A stretch of DNA of 64,000 bases from Papiliotrema nemorosa (lineage: Eukaryota; Basidiomycota; Tremellomycetes; Tremellales; Rhynchogastremaceae). The stretch covers positions 1 to 64,000 of the forward strand of contig JASKOT010000020.1 in the NCBI GenBank assembly GCA_032158125.1, read 5' to 3'. Positions 1 through 9,940 of this stretch are shown here, in pieces. The position numbers and the translations under genes are program-made. The notes beneath the pieces are model-generated. The model ran no database searches. It was not told the origin of the DNA and saw only the letters and a list, made by a program, of their open reading frames with translations. Numbering within the stretch: the first letter of the stretch is position 1; every line of letters starts with the position of its first letter.

Positions 1-67
1 GCCACCCCTCCCCACCGCCCCGCCACCCCCCGCCCGCCCGCCCCCCCCCCCCCCCCCCCGCCCCCCG

Positions 68-104
<37 letters not shown>
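1..104. repeat. C-homopolymer / low-complexity tract
   Basis: The first 104 bases are almost only C, broken by a few G and A. It is not a telomeric repeat (no TTAGGG-type unit) and it interrupts what looks like coding sequence on the minus strand immediately after it. It may be a real C/G homopolymer or an artefact at a contig end or a poorly resolved stretch. No function can be read from it. Confidence 0.85.
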
Positions 105-660
105 ATAAAGGCACAGCTTGGCGGAGTACTCGCCGAACGCGATGCGGTCATTGATTTGACCTCTAGGTTCTAGACACTCGATGGGGCATAGTATTGACAT
201 CTGCCCCCTTGTTACGCGTTAGGTAAGGCACGTCCGGCGATGACGGGCCTTTCGATGGCCTTTTCGATGGCGGTGAGTCTCACTTGTTCGAGGTGACTTC
301 CTCTTTGCATTGAACGTTGATGATGGCGGCTTGTACTGTACCAAACGCAACTTGATCACACACTTGCTGCACTTGCTGGACGTGTCTGGCGAACGGTCAG
401 AGGAGTCGGAGAATTTTGCTGTGAAGGGACAAAGGGTTTGAAGGATCGCCATCAGTGCCTGGATTTCCCCCCTCTGTTCGCCACCGATGATGTACCAGAG
501 ACCAAGCGCTTTCTTCCCTGGACACTGAGCGACAGCCGCAGCTGACCATGAGCTCGAAGACTTTGCGTCCATCTAGAAGAAATCCGCCGAATATCCATCT
601 TGTCGGAATCTGTCGTAAGCATTGCCTTCCTCACGAGCGGGTCCCGCCAATTTCCTTTAA
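105..660 (-). CDS. unidentified partial gene, exons only tentative
   Basis: I do not recognise this gene. Reading the minus strand, a likely exon at 203-105 follows a good acceptor (GGGGGCAG) and reads as MSILCPIECLEPRGQ, then INDRIAFGEYSAKL, running straight into the C tract. Upstream pieces are less clear: an open stretch at 572-219 contains GKKALGLWYIIGGEQRG, and another frame near 320-225 contains EQVRLTAIEKAIERP. Donor-like GTGAG motifs lie between them, so this is probably the interior of a multi-exon gene whose 3' part is lost in the C tract. The true frames and start are not resolved. It could also be a decayed gene. It lies just downstream of the Hob3 stop, on the same strand. Confidence 0.3.
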
Positions 661-776
661 CGCCGAGTGAAGGCTCCTACCCGTGTTGACCTAGTATTCA
701 AATTGATCCATTCTTGTCTACAACGCTTACGGCGGGTCGACCCTACCTTGTCCTCATATGGTGTCCTCCAGAACTA

Positions 777-2003
777 CTATGGTCCATAGATTGACAATTC
801 TCGCATCTCCTCGAGAGCAGCTTCCACTTGTCCGTCCAATGCTCCATTCGCATAGTCATCTCGGATGTTGTCGGCAAAGTACCTCTGTACTCCCGAGAGC
901 TTCTCGTAACCCTGTTCCGCGAATTGCAGTTGACATCGTACCATCGCTTCAAACGAGGGGTCAAGGTAGGCTGGAGATTAGCTTGTAATTGCACAGTATT
1001 TGCGTTTCACTCACGGATTCGGAGGTCTACCAGTAATGGTAATTCAGAAATGAGCTGATCGTTGAGAATGTTGAAGATGTCCCTCGCCTCGTCGTGTTCT
1101 GCTTGAGCCCGAGGAAGTTTGCTCGTATCGTCGGCTGGCTTCTCCACTAGCTTCTTCACTTTTGCTCGGGCAGAGTCGTAATCAATCATCTATGCCGTCA
1201 GCTTCCCAAAGCACACTAATCGCATCACTAACCTTGTGGTTCCTCTTATCTATGGTAGCGTTGATAGTCCCAAAGTACGAGTTCAGCTTGCCTACGGGCT
1301 CCAAAACCGTTGCTCGGTATGGTACATCCTGTAACTCAGCTGAGATGCATCAATATGAACAAGAAACCCACCAGATCTCTTCCAACCATAGCATCTAGTT
1401 CATCGACTGCGGCTTTGTACGCATGCCCGGCCATGGCGCCCTGCAGATCAGCATCAAGACAGTAAGGGCACTCACATCACTAGCTCTATCGGCCGAATAG
1501 AACAAAGAGACAGTCTCTGCGATCCTTGCTTGTGCGGAGGCCATTGCTACATGTTCAGTCCGGGATTCAAGGTGCTTTACCCAGCTACGCACATCTCAGA
1601 GAGTCGAGATACGTCTTGGCGTCTTTCTGCAGGTTCCCAGTCTCCTTCTCGAGGCTGTTGGTCAGCTAATGTTGACTTTTCAAAGCTCTCTGCAGAGCTG
1701 TTGACCCCAAGGGGCGCTGGTCGCATAACGGAAAAGGTTGGCAAGACTCACACTCTATATCTCCCTTCTTCCTCGGCGAACTCTCGGTCAACGGTCCGCT
1801 CAATCTGCCCTGTCTTTTGCATGATCGTCGTTCCCATACGGGACGTCGCTTTCTTCAATCTGTCACATCAGTACGGAATTCAGGTCGCAGGCCCGATCTA
1901 GGACCCGTTGAAGGGGAGACGCAGCCGGAAGATCAACTTACCCTCCCCTATAGCATCGTTAGCGATCTACATCTGAAATGTGGCAAGTCACTCACCAAGA
2001 CAT
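777..2003 (-). CDS. HOB3: BAR-domain protein Rvs161/Hob3 (amphiphysin-like)
   Basis: Membrane-curving N-BAR protein that acts in endocytosis, actin organisation and cell polarity, normally as a heterodimer with an Rvs167-type partner. The spliced product starts MSWGGLKKATSRMGTT and continues with TGQIERTVDREFAEEE, VLEKETGNLQKDAKTYLDS, RIAETVSLFYSADRASD, DYDSARAKVKKLVEKPADD and YLDPSFEAMVRCQLQFAEQ. It ends LEEMRELSIYGP, so there is a BAR domain and no SH3 domain, which separates it from Rvs167. The start is an 8-base exon (1996-2003, ATG TCT TG), followed by a 48-base intron, a 6-base microexon (1942-1947) and an 82-base intron before the third exon (1752-1859). At least four more introns follow. 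Family identity is firm; the microexon is my inference from frame and conserved N-terminus. Confidence 0.9.
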
Positions 2004-2362
2004 GATGTCTGTTTGTATTCAAGGCTATGTCGCGATAGATAGATTGATACGCTTGCGCTTTGCAAGGCCTTGATGCAGCAAAAGAACGACGTTGATCGAG
2101 GTGGAATGCACAGCCAAGCCCAATCCGGGGCGAGTGGGTATCGTTGACCCATGTCGGCGACCGCCGCCTCTTCACTCGGAAATGACGTTGGGCGTGCCCC
2201 CGTTGGACGAGGATTTCCAGGTCAATCATTCATCCCTTTCAAGGATCTTCTCATACCACCTCGACCTGCATCTTCTTGCTTCAACGGCGATCTTGTACTG
2301 CGAGCGAAAGTCATTCTCTTGTACTTGAAATTCTCCAGATAGACACTTGAGCTTGATCCATC
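2004..2362. other. divergent intergenic region HOB3/HBS1
   Basis: These 359 bases separate two divergent start codons and must hold both 5' UTRs and promoters. I see no TATA box and no further gene. Confidence 0.6.
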
Positions 2363-5300
2363 ATGTCGCGACATCGATTCGTCAGGAATCTCGATCTAGA
2401 CGGTTAGTCGTTTATCGAACATCTGTTGCACCTGCTGACATTTCCCAGCCGAGATGGCGAGTGACAGTGAAGAGGAGAACGGCGGAATGACCGCTGAAGA
2501 GCAAGGTCCGCTTAAAAGTATACGTTTGTGTCATAGCTGACTTGTCAGCCCAAATGGCAACCTCCTTTCCGATCGTCAAAGCTCTGTTGAAAGATATCAA
2601 ACCCCCGATATCAGACGACGCGATCGCCGACTCTCTATGGCATTACTGGTTTGACGCCGAAAAAGCAGCAGGATGGTTACGCAAAGATTGGGAAAAGAAA
2701 GGTCAGTCCATATTCCTTCTTAGCCTTTACCACCTTGTGCGGGCAATGGGGTCCTCTATTTCTATCTCCCCGACAGCCGAATAGCGACCGACGTGCTAGG
2801 CGAACCCATACCTCAGGAGCTCTTGCCTACTCCGGATCAACAACGACGAAGGCGATCTGCCAAATCTGCCAGGACGGAACGGGACGATTCTCCTCAACCA
2901 CCCTTGTCCGCGTTGCAACGCTTGTCCATCGCTCGTAAAGAGACACCAAAGAAGTCGTCCCCGTCGATTCCCCCACATGACACTGCGACACAGAACCTTG
3001 ATACCACTTTGAAGGTTGACGATGGTACCGGAACGCCGAAGCCAATGTCAAAGCTTGCTCTTCTTGCCCAGAAAAGACGTGAAGAGGCGCAACAAAGGGC
3101 GTCACCCGCTCCACATACCCCCATTCAGTCATCGGCAGTATCTTCTTCTCCTTCTATGGGCGAGGCCGGACCGAGCAAACCTTTGTCGAAACTTGCGCAG
3201 AAAATGGCCGCGGCGCGGGCAGCGAAACTGGAAGAGTCATCGAAACCTTCGACGCCCAAGGCGGTGACACCTACACATACCCCGCCCGATATCGAGATGG
3301 AGGGAGATCTCAATGACGATGTCTCGTCGAGTCTCTTCTCTCTCCCGTCTTCAACTTGCCGACCATCACCCTTCTTCAACCTCCTCACTTCGGTCAAGCG
3401 GACTTCCCGACCACCAGATCCGTCATCTTCGAAAAGTCTGCATCTGCCTTATGTGGACGACGAAGAGAAGCTGGAGTCTAGGGTCAGAGACGCTTTTGGG
3501 CCAGACGTGGAATCGCCGGATGATATTGTCCTCAAAGCTCGAGGAGGTCGAGCGGGAGTCGCGGCAGATGGTAACCAGGGATCGGATGCACCAGCGGTGA
3601 AGAAGGTCCAGCCAATCAAGGCAGCTGTACAACCTAAACCGAATGTCCCTTCGAATACTTCAGCTACGGCTTCAGGCGAGACGTCGACGCAAAAGCGAAA
3701 GCCGCCGAGAACAGGCTCAGCCGTCAGCAGAGGCGGAGAGAAGACAGCGGGATCTAGGGGCATCTCATCTCAAGCTTTCAAGGGAAGGGCCGAGACGGAA
3801 ACACCGCAAACAGGAGTGCTGCTAGGGAATAGACCACACGGGTCCCAGCGCAAAGCACTCAGCGCTTCCCAGAAAGCCGAGAGATCTTCTACGGCCGTGA
3901 AACAGTCAAATACTCCAGTCCAACCTCCCAAGCGATCCGGCGAACAGCGCTCTTTCCCCAATAAGCCAGAAGATGGAGAGACAAAGGACACAACTCGACC
4001 CAAGCCAAAGCAGCAACCCAAATCTAGAGTCGTACAGGGACCACCGTAGCTCCGAGATGCTACTCCCATTGTCCCGCACGCCCCATCCCTCCTGATCACT
4101 GACCTTTTGTGCTGTACTATTTGACGTGATCCGCATGCTGACACTTATAGTTGCCAAAGCCTCTGCACCAGCCCAAAAGTCCGCCTCTCTCCCTGGCAAA
4201 TTGCGGGTTCAGCCTGTCGCAGGGTCTTCCACGCCTAAAACGCAGCCCAACACTCCCAAAAAGGCTCAAAGCAAAACCCAATCGGTCGCCAGTAGCTCCG
4301 GTGCCAATACTCCCGCTCAATCGGGTTTGCAGTCTGAGTTTGCCGGACTGCATTTGACGGAAGAGGTGGATGAGTTGGACCTGGATAAAGAGCGAGAGAA
4401 GTACAAGGAGAAACCTGGCTTGAACATGAAACAGGAGGAACTGGTTGCGAAAGTGAGGAAAGATGAAGAAGAGTCGGGCAAAAAGGGTGTCAGCTTGATT
4501 GTTGTCGGTAAGCTCAATGGCCAGATACTGGAGAAAAGGACGGAGCCTGATCTCCCCAGGTCATGTGGATGCTGGAAAATCTACGTTGATGGGACGACTT
4601 CTGTATGATATCGGAGAACTGACAGAGAAGGAGAAGACGGCCAATGAGAGAGGAAGCAAGCGAGTTGGGAAGAGCAGTTTTGCTTTTGCCTGGGGTCTTG
4701 ATGCTCTAGGTGACGAACGAGACAGGTGAGTATCGCAACGATGCCTTTGATACTACTTGGGCTCACCTGGCAGGGGAGTCACGATAGACATCGCCACGAC
4801 ACACTTCGCCACGCCACATCGCTCCTTCACTTTGCTTGATGCACCGGGTCATCGTGACTTTATACCAGCCATGATTTCCGGTGCAGCCCAAGCTGATGTC
4901 GCTCTGATGGTCGTGGATGGATCACCTGGAGAGTTTGAAGCTGGATTCCAGAGAGGCGGTCAGACTAGAGAACACGCTTGGCTAGTCAGGAGTCTTGGAG
5001 TGAAAGAAATTATAGTGGCAATCAACAAGATGGATCTGGTCAGTTGACATCTTGGTCTCACCCTGCGCGGCCAATACTGATGTCCAGGTGGATTGGTCGC
5101 AAGATCGGTACGACGACATTGTGGACGAGATGAAGCCGTTCCTGGCTTCTGCCGGTTTTGCAGCGAGCAAGACGACCTTTATCCCGTTAGCAGCTATGGA
5201 GGGTATCAATGTCATGTCGAACAATGACGAGGGTCTGAAAGAGTGGTACACTGGTCCAACATTGATAGACATACTGGGTAAAGGCCGCCTAAGCCCTGCA

Positions 5301-6118
5301 TTGAATGTTGCTGACAGTTCAGACAAGGTGGAAGTCCCTTCTCGCCCGTACGAGTCTCCCTTGAGGATACCGGTTTCAAATGTCTTCAAAGGTCAGACGG
5401 CGGTCGCTTCCGGTGTGGCAGTCTCCGGTAGACTGTGTAGCGGTGTCATTCAAGTTGGAGATAGAGTCCGCGCTGTACCAGGGGATGAGATCGCAAGCGT
5501 TCGAAGTGAGCACCCAAAAACATACGAGAGAAATCCCACTGATATCAAGCTATCGAGGTGGATGAGGATTCTGCACCGTATGCAGTAGCAGGACAGAATG
5601 TCACCCTGTATCTGTCCGGCATCGACCCAATACACCTTGGGATCGGAACCGTACTATGTCCGACGAACTACCCCGTGCCTATGGTCTCGAGCTTTACAGC
5701 CCAAATTCTGGTGTTTGACGTGACGAGCCCCATTATCACCGGAACGGCCGTAGAGGTGTTTCATCATTCCATCAATCTCCCAGCGACGATCAGCAAACTC
5801 GTCTCGATCTCTGAACGAGGCCAAGTCGTCAAAGAGAGACCACGGTGAGTCTATTCAAAGTCTACCTATATTTCGATCTGATAAAAAGTGTGTTGCAAAA
5901 GGGTGTTACGGCCACTGTTGAGATTACGCTACGAACGACGCAAAATGCCGGAAGGGCAGCTACGATGCCACTTGAAATCTCATCAGAAAACAAGGAGATG
6001 GGGAGAGTCTTGATCAGACGTGCGGGGGAGACCATTGCTGCTGGTGAGTGGGAGCTTTGCTAGTGCTTATTCATGGTCGCTGATGTCAGGTATCGTACAA
6101 GGTTTGGGATCTGCATAG
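2363..6118 (+). CDS. HBS1: Hbs1-type ribosome-rescue GTPase (possible HBS1/SKI7 gene)
   Basis: Translational GTPase of the eRF3/EF-1alpha family that works with Dom34/Pelota to split stalled ribosomes (no-go and non-stop decay). The N-terminus [13 protein letters not shown] and the small helical domain with [18 protein letters not shown] are typical of Hbs1. A long low-complexity linker, much longer than in yeast Hbs1, spans roughly 2790-4350 and contains two similar helices beginning [14 protein letters not shown] and [14 protein letters not shown]. The G domain begins with [20 protein letters not shown] (G1), then GVTIDIA (G2), [14 protein letters not shown] (G3) and INKMD (G4); beta-barrel domains follow to [14 protein letters not shown] and QGLGSA. 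At least eight introns are present. The gene converges on DUG3 with only 34 bases between stops. Identity is firm; the splice junction near 4030-4190 is ambiguous. Confidence 0.93.
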
Positions 6119-6152
6119 AAGCATCGATTGAAATTCTGCATAAAAATCAGCC

Positions 6153-8133
6153 TTAATTGTCACAATGCATAATGCCTATCAATCTACCTGCAGCTACTTC
6201 AAATACTTTTGCTTGGCCTGCTGTCGAATGACGTTGTGACTGATGAAGATGCATGCTGGTGAACATGAAAATGGGATATATACATGGAAGATAATGGCAC
6301 AGGCTGAAGCCAAGTCGGTGGTCGGCTTGGAATGGGCAAGTATTAGCGCTTGACTCAAGCAGTGAGGACCGGAGCGGTAGGAGCCGCGAAACCATGTCCT
6401 GATCATCAGCTGCCAATGTCTTGGAATGAGTACTGTGAAACACACCAAAGCCCATCTCTATTGCAAAGTCTCGAGATCGGTTATGTGCAGCCGGATCTTG
6501 CGGCGGGACCCAATAATCGTCGAGGATAGGTATTTGCAGCAAGTTCATCTATACTTTGAGCTCATTTACCGAATTGACAAGAAAGCTCACTTTGGGCGTG
6601 ATGACAAGCATGGTGTTCGTCTTGACTTCCATCCAGTCGCTCCTCTCAAATGTAAGGGGTTCACTCGCAATCATGATAATCTTCTCCCTCTTATCCGCTT
6701 TGGTCATCCTGTACATTCCCTCGGCGTACTCGTCAAATGAGGTGCCGGAACTGAAGAATAGGGAGGCAGCCTCTGATGTCCTGCTTGATATGTAACGCGT
6801 GGCGACGACACTCTCGCCATCGGTCACGACCCAATTGAGGAGACTCGGTGCGGTCTGAGTCATCAACCGCCGTCATGTCAAGGTCAGACAAACCACTCAC
6901 CACACCAGCTTCTTTTAGAAGAGAATTGACAAACTTCAGGGCATCCCTCATTGCGTTGCTCAGTTCGGTATGGGTGAATGATCGAGCGTGAGGGTCTTTC
7001 AGCTATCATCTTAGCTAGGGGTGAGGCTACATTGGTTTCACTTACCATCGAGAGGAAGACCATAAATGACCATTCGGAATCTAAGAGTCAGCGACACGTC
7101 GGAAGGAAAAGTTCCTGGCGCAAATGGGACATACCTGTGTATCCTGAGGGGAAAAGGAACAGCTCCTCAGGCAGAGAGGCCTGAAGAGCTCTCTTAATCT
7201 TCGAGAAGCCGCACAGCTTGTTGTCAGTCAAAACTATACCGAGTGAATCAAAGATTGAGCTCACTTCGCCGTTGTGCATCCACTGCACATCAGTTTACAT
7301 GGTAGATGTAGCTCGCGGCAAGCAGGACTCACCATCAATTTGCCAAAGATCCACGGATGACAGTTGTCCTCACTTGCTAGATGTCAACCAGGTCACTCGG
7401 AAGTCTTCAAATGTTTTTACTCACGAGCTCCAGTCAAGGTGGATGCTCGAACATGTGCGCTGAAGCGTCAGCGTCGGCTTGAGCGAGGGCTGTAGGGTGC
7501 TGACAAGATTAGAGGGCTACGAATCTTCTCGGCTAGTCGGAGGAGATTGGCGTTACTCCAAGCCTGGCTTTGATCAGCTTGGTTACTATACCTCGGCCAG
7601 GATTTGGACTGACAGGTGAGATGGATTTGAAGACGCAGGGACGTTGATTCTCCAATTCCAACTCTGCTTCTCTCTTCTTGACCACCTCCAAAGCGGCAGC
7701 CAACTCTTCTTGATCTCCGTGATATGCATCTTGGCCATCTGCCAAAGCGACATTGTGAGAATTTCCATTTTGTCTCAGATCACCAGGTGAGCTAGTCGGT
7801 GGTGCACCCGCGGTATTCGTTTGGGGCAGTAAGGTCTGAGGTGCTGTTGTTCCAGGTAACAGAGGGGCGGGGGTATCTTGTGGGTCGTACCAACCTATAC
7901 CGAAACCGTCCGCCTGAAAGTCAGAACTGCCTCCTGAGGGCATCCATGAAGTTTGCTCACATTCATAGGGCGACTACTGGGTAATCTGAGTTTCGACTCG
8001 AAAGCCTGGTTGATGATGCTGTTCTTGGGTCTAGTGACCAGATGAGCGAGCTGAATAGGGTCAACACCCTTGTAGACGATCTCTTCATCAGCTCCTCATC
8101 TGAGGGTATGGCTAGGCTTACGAATCGGCACAT
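6153..8133 (-). CDS. DUG3: Dug3-type glutamine amidotransferase
   Basis: Class II (Ntn) glutamine amidotransferase fold. In yeast Dug3 forms the Dug2-Dug3 complex that cleaves glutathione in the cytosol. Exon 1 (8122-8133) encodes only MCRF, including the nucleophile Cys2. It is joined at 8080 to IVYKGVDPIQLAHLVTRPKN and SIINQAFESKLRL. ADGFGIGWYD, FAHVRAST-type residues, HPWIFGKLMWMHNGEVSSI and VTDGESVVATRY follow, all expected landmarks. Between GIGWYD and CVFKSISP there is an insertion of about 75 residues with a Glu/Lys-rich helical stretch that the yeast protein lacks. The C-terminus after LQIPILDDYWVP extends further than expected and may contain an unrecognised intron or a different stop. 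At least seven introns. Confidence 0.88.
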
Positions 8134-8509
8134 GACACTAAAAAGTCAAGATGGATCAGGCTTGATGTGTGATCTCGGTGACTGGGTGATCTGGACCGGG
8201 TCTCTGGTCGGGTTGAAGTGGTTCTTCGGGCAGGGTGTTGTTATCCCAGGTATGTCGGGTAGGCTTCTTTATATATGGACTCCGTACTCCCGTAGATACG
8301 TGCAATCGAAGACTGAGCACGCCATGCCTCGACAGCGTCGAGCGATGAAAGGATGAGTGTTCTCGCTGGGATGTCATGTACTCCATGGTCGAGTCTCACG
8401 AGTCTCGAATGTGAGTGGCGGAGATCGCCGCATCACCCACCCCCCCTTGTTTCAGATTTCAGAAGTCTCCTCCTAAGATTTCACCCGGTCACTTCGACAG
8501 CACCGCGCA
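8134..8509. other. divergent intergenic region DUG3/RPP1
   Basis: 376 bases between divergent starts. A short C-rich run lies at about 8440. No gene or clear core promoter element is visible. Confidence 0.5.
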
Positions 8510-9817
8510 ATGTACTTTGATCTCTTCCTCCCTTTTCCGATAGCAGAAGTAGAACAGAGCAGAAAGAAGAAAGACAAGGGGAAGAATAAAGCTCTGTCGA
8601 CTGGAGGGATATCCTCATTGGAACAACCGAAGAGGAGCTGTTGGGATGGTCTGAGGGCAGAGGAGAAGGACGCGTTTGCAAGGGATGTCGCACTTGCGGG
8701 ACACTGTGAGCTCACAGAAGCGCTTGGAGTTCCTGCTCGAAGCTCATCACACAGTGGGATACTCTGTAATTGGGTGTACGGTGGTTGCTGAGCCGTCTAC
8801 TTCGGCTACTCCATCGCCCTTCTCCAATGGCGTGCCTTACCCAGAGGTGGACCCTCGACATGCTTCGTCAAGCTCGACTTCGAACGGTATGAATTCTCTC
8901 CGACATCAGTCAACCTCGTCGTCAAATCAGATGCAAGGACCGATCATGGTGCAAGTCTCGCGATATCACATGCGTCTCGACGACAACAAGACGAATTGTC
9001 TGGTGAGGAAATGAGCACTTCCCTGACATGATAGCGGACTGACGCATCGACAGACCAACGCCAACACTGGGCTGTTGAAAGACTATGACATCTTGTCTGT
9101 CCAACCTACGTCCGATAAAGCTCTTCAACTTGCATGTACGGATCTCGCAAATCCTGGACCAAATCAGGTAAGCTGCCTCCTCGCCCATTGGGCTTCACTC
9201 GGCTTATGGCAGATATCCATCATCACCCTCCCACTGCACGAGAAGCCATATCACTTTCGTTTGAACCGTAAACAAATCAAGACGGCTCAACGTAATGGCG
9301 TCATGGTGAGCTTACTGAATTCTCAACGTATATCTCTAGCTCAACTACAGTTTGAGATTCTATACTCTCCAGGACTCTTTCCATCGCCTAAAACTCCACC
9401 AGAAGTAGCTAGGAGGTATCGACAAAATTTCATGTCGAACGCCCGGGAGGTCATACGCATAACAGGAGGCAAGGGCTTGATCTTATCGTCCGGATCTCCC
9501 TTGGGCGAGATTGGCGTTCGCGGACCATTGGACGTGGTGAATCTGGGTACAATGTTGGGTATGCCGGCAAATCTGGCCAAAGATGCTGTGTCTTTGAACC
9601 CGAAGAAAGTCCTTCTCAATGCTCGTCAGTTGCCCTCATCGCTCTGGCTCCAAGCTGACGGACAGAAGCACGGAGAACATTCAAGGCCATCTTCTCCGCA
9701 CCAAAGCTAGTCCCGCCCCCGATGGCCCTGGAAGAGGCGACTGCAAAGACTGTAGGGACAAAACGCGCAACACCAGACGATTCGGCGTCAAAGAAGAAAG
9801 CCAAGGTCAAAGCGTAG
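8510..9817 (+). CDS. RPP1: RNase P/MRP protein subunit Rpp1 (p30)
   Basis: Protein subunit of nuclear RNase P and RNase MRP, which mature tRNA 5' ends and rRNA; it has a TIM-barrel/PHP-like fold. It starts MYFDLFLP, the typical p30 N-terminus, and continues after a 52-base intron with GYSVIGCTVVAE. Diagnostic segments are DILSVQPTSDKALQLACTDL, ISIITLPLHEKPYHFRLNRK, FEILYSPGLF and GLILSSG. The C-terminus after KAIFSAPK is Lys-rich (DDSASKKKAKVKA), likely a nuclear localisation signal. Four or five short introns. The N-terminal linker between GLFLP-type start and the second exon is Lys-rich and low complexity (SRKKKDKGKNK). Identity is firm. Confidence 0.93.
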
Positions 9818-9940
9818 ACAGTGATGCAGTGCCGTGCTACGAGAGAGTTGTACAAAAGCATACGATGGCGCCTATGCACAAGGTCTAACTCTATGCGCGG
9901 TATGACAATAATGCTACATATCGGACAATGATCCGTGTTC

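Noticed and set aside
1..104. Telomere or subtelomeric repeat at the left end
   Set aside because: The tract is nearly pure C without any TTAGGG/CCCTAA-type unit.
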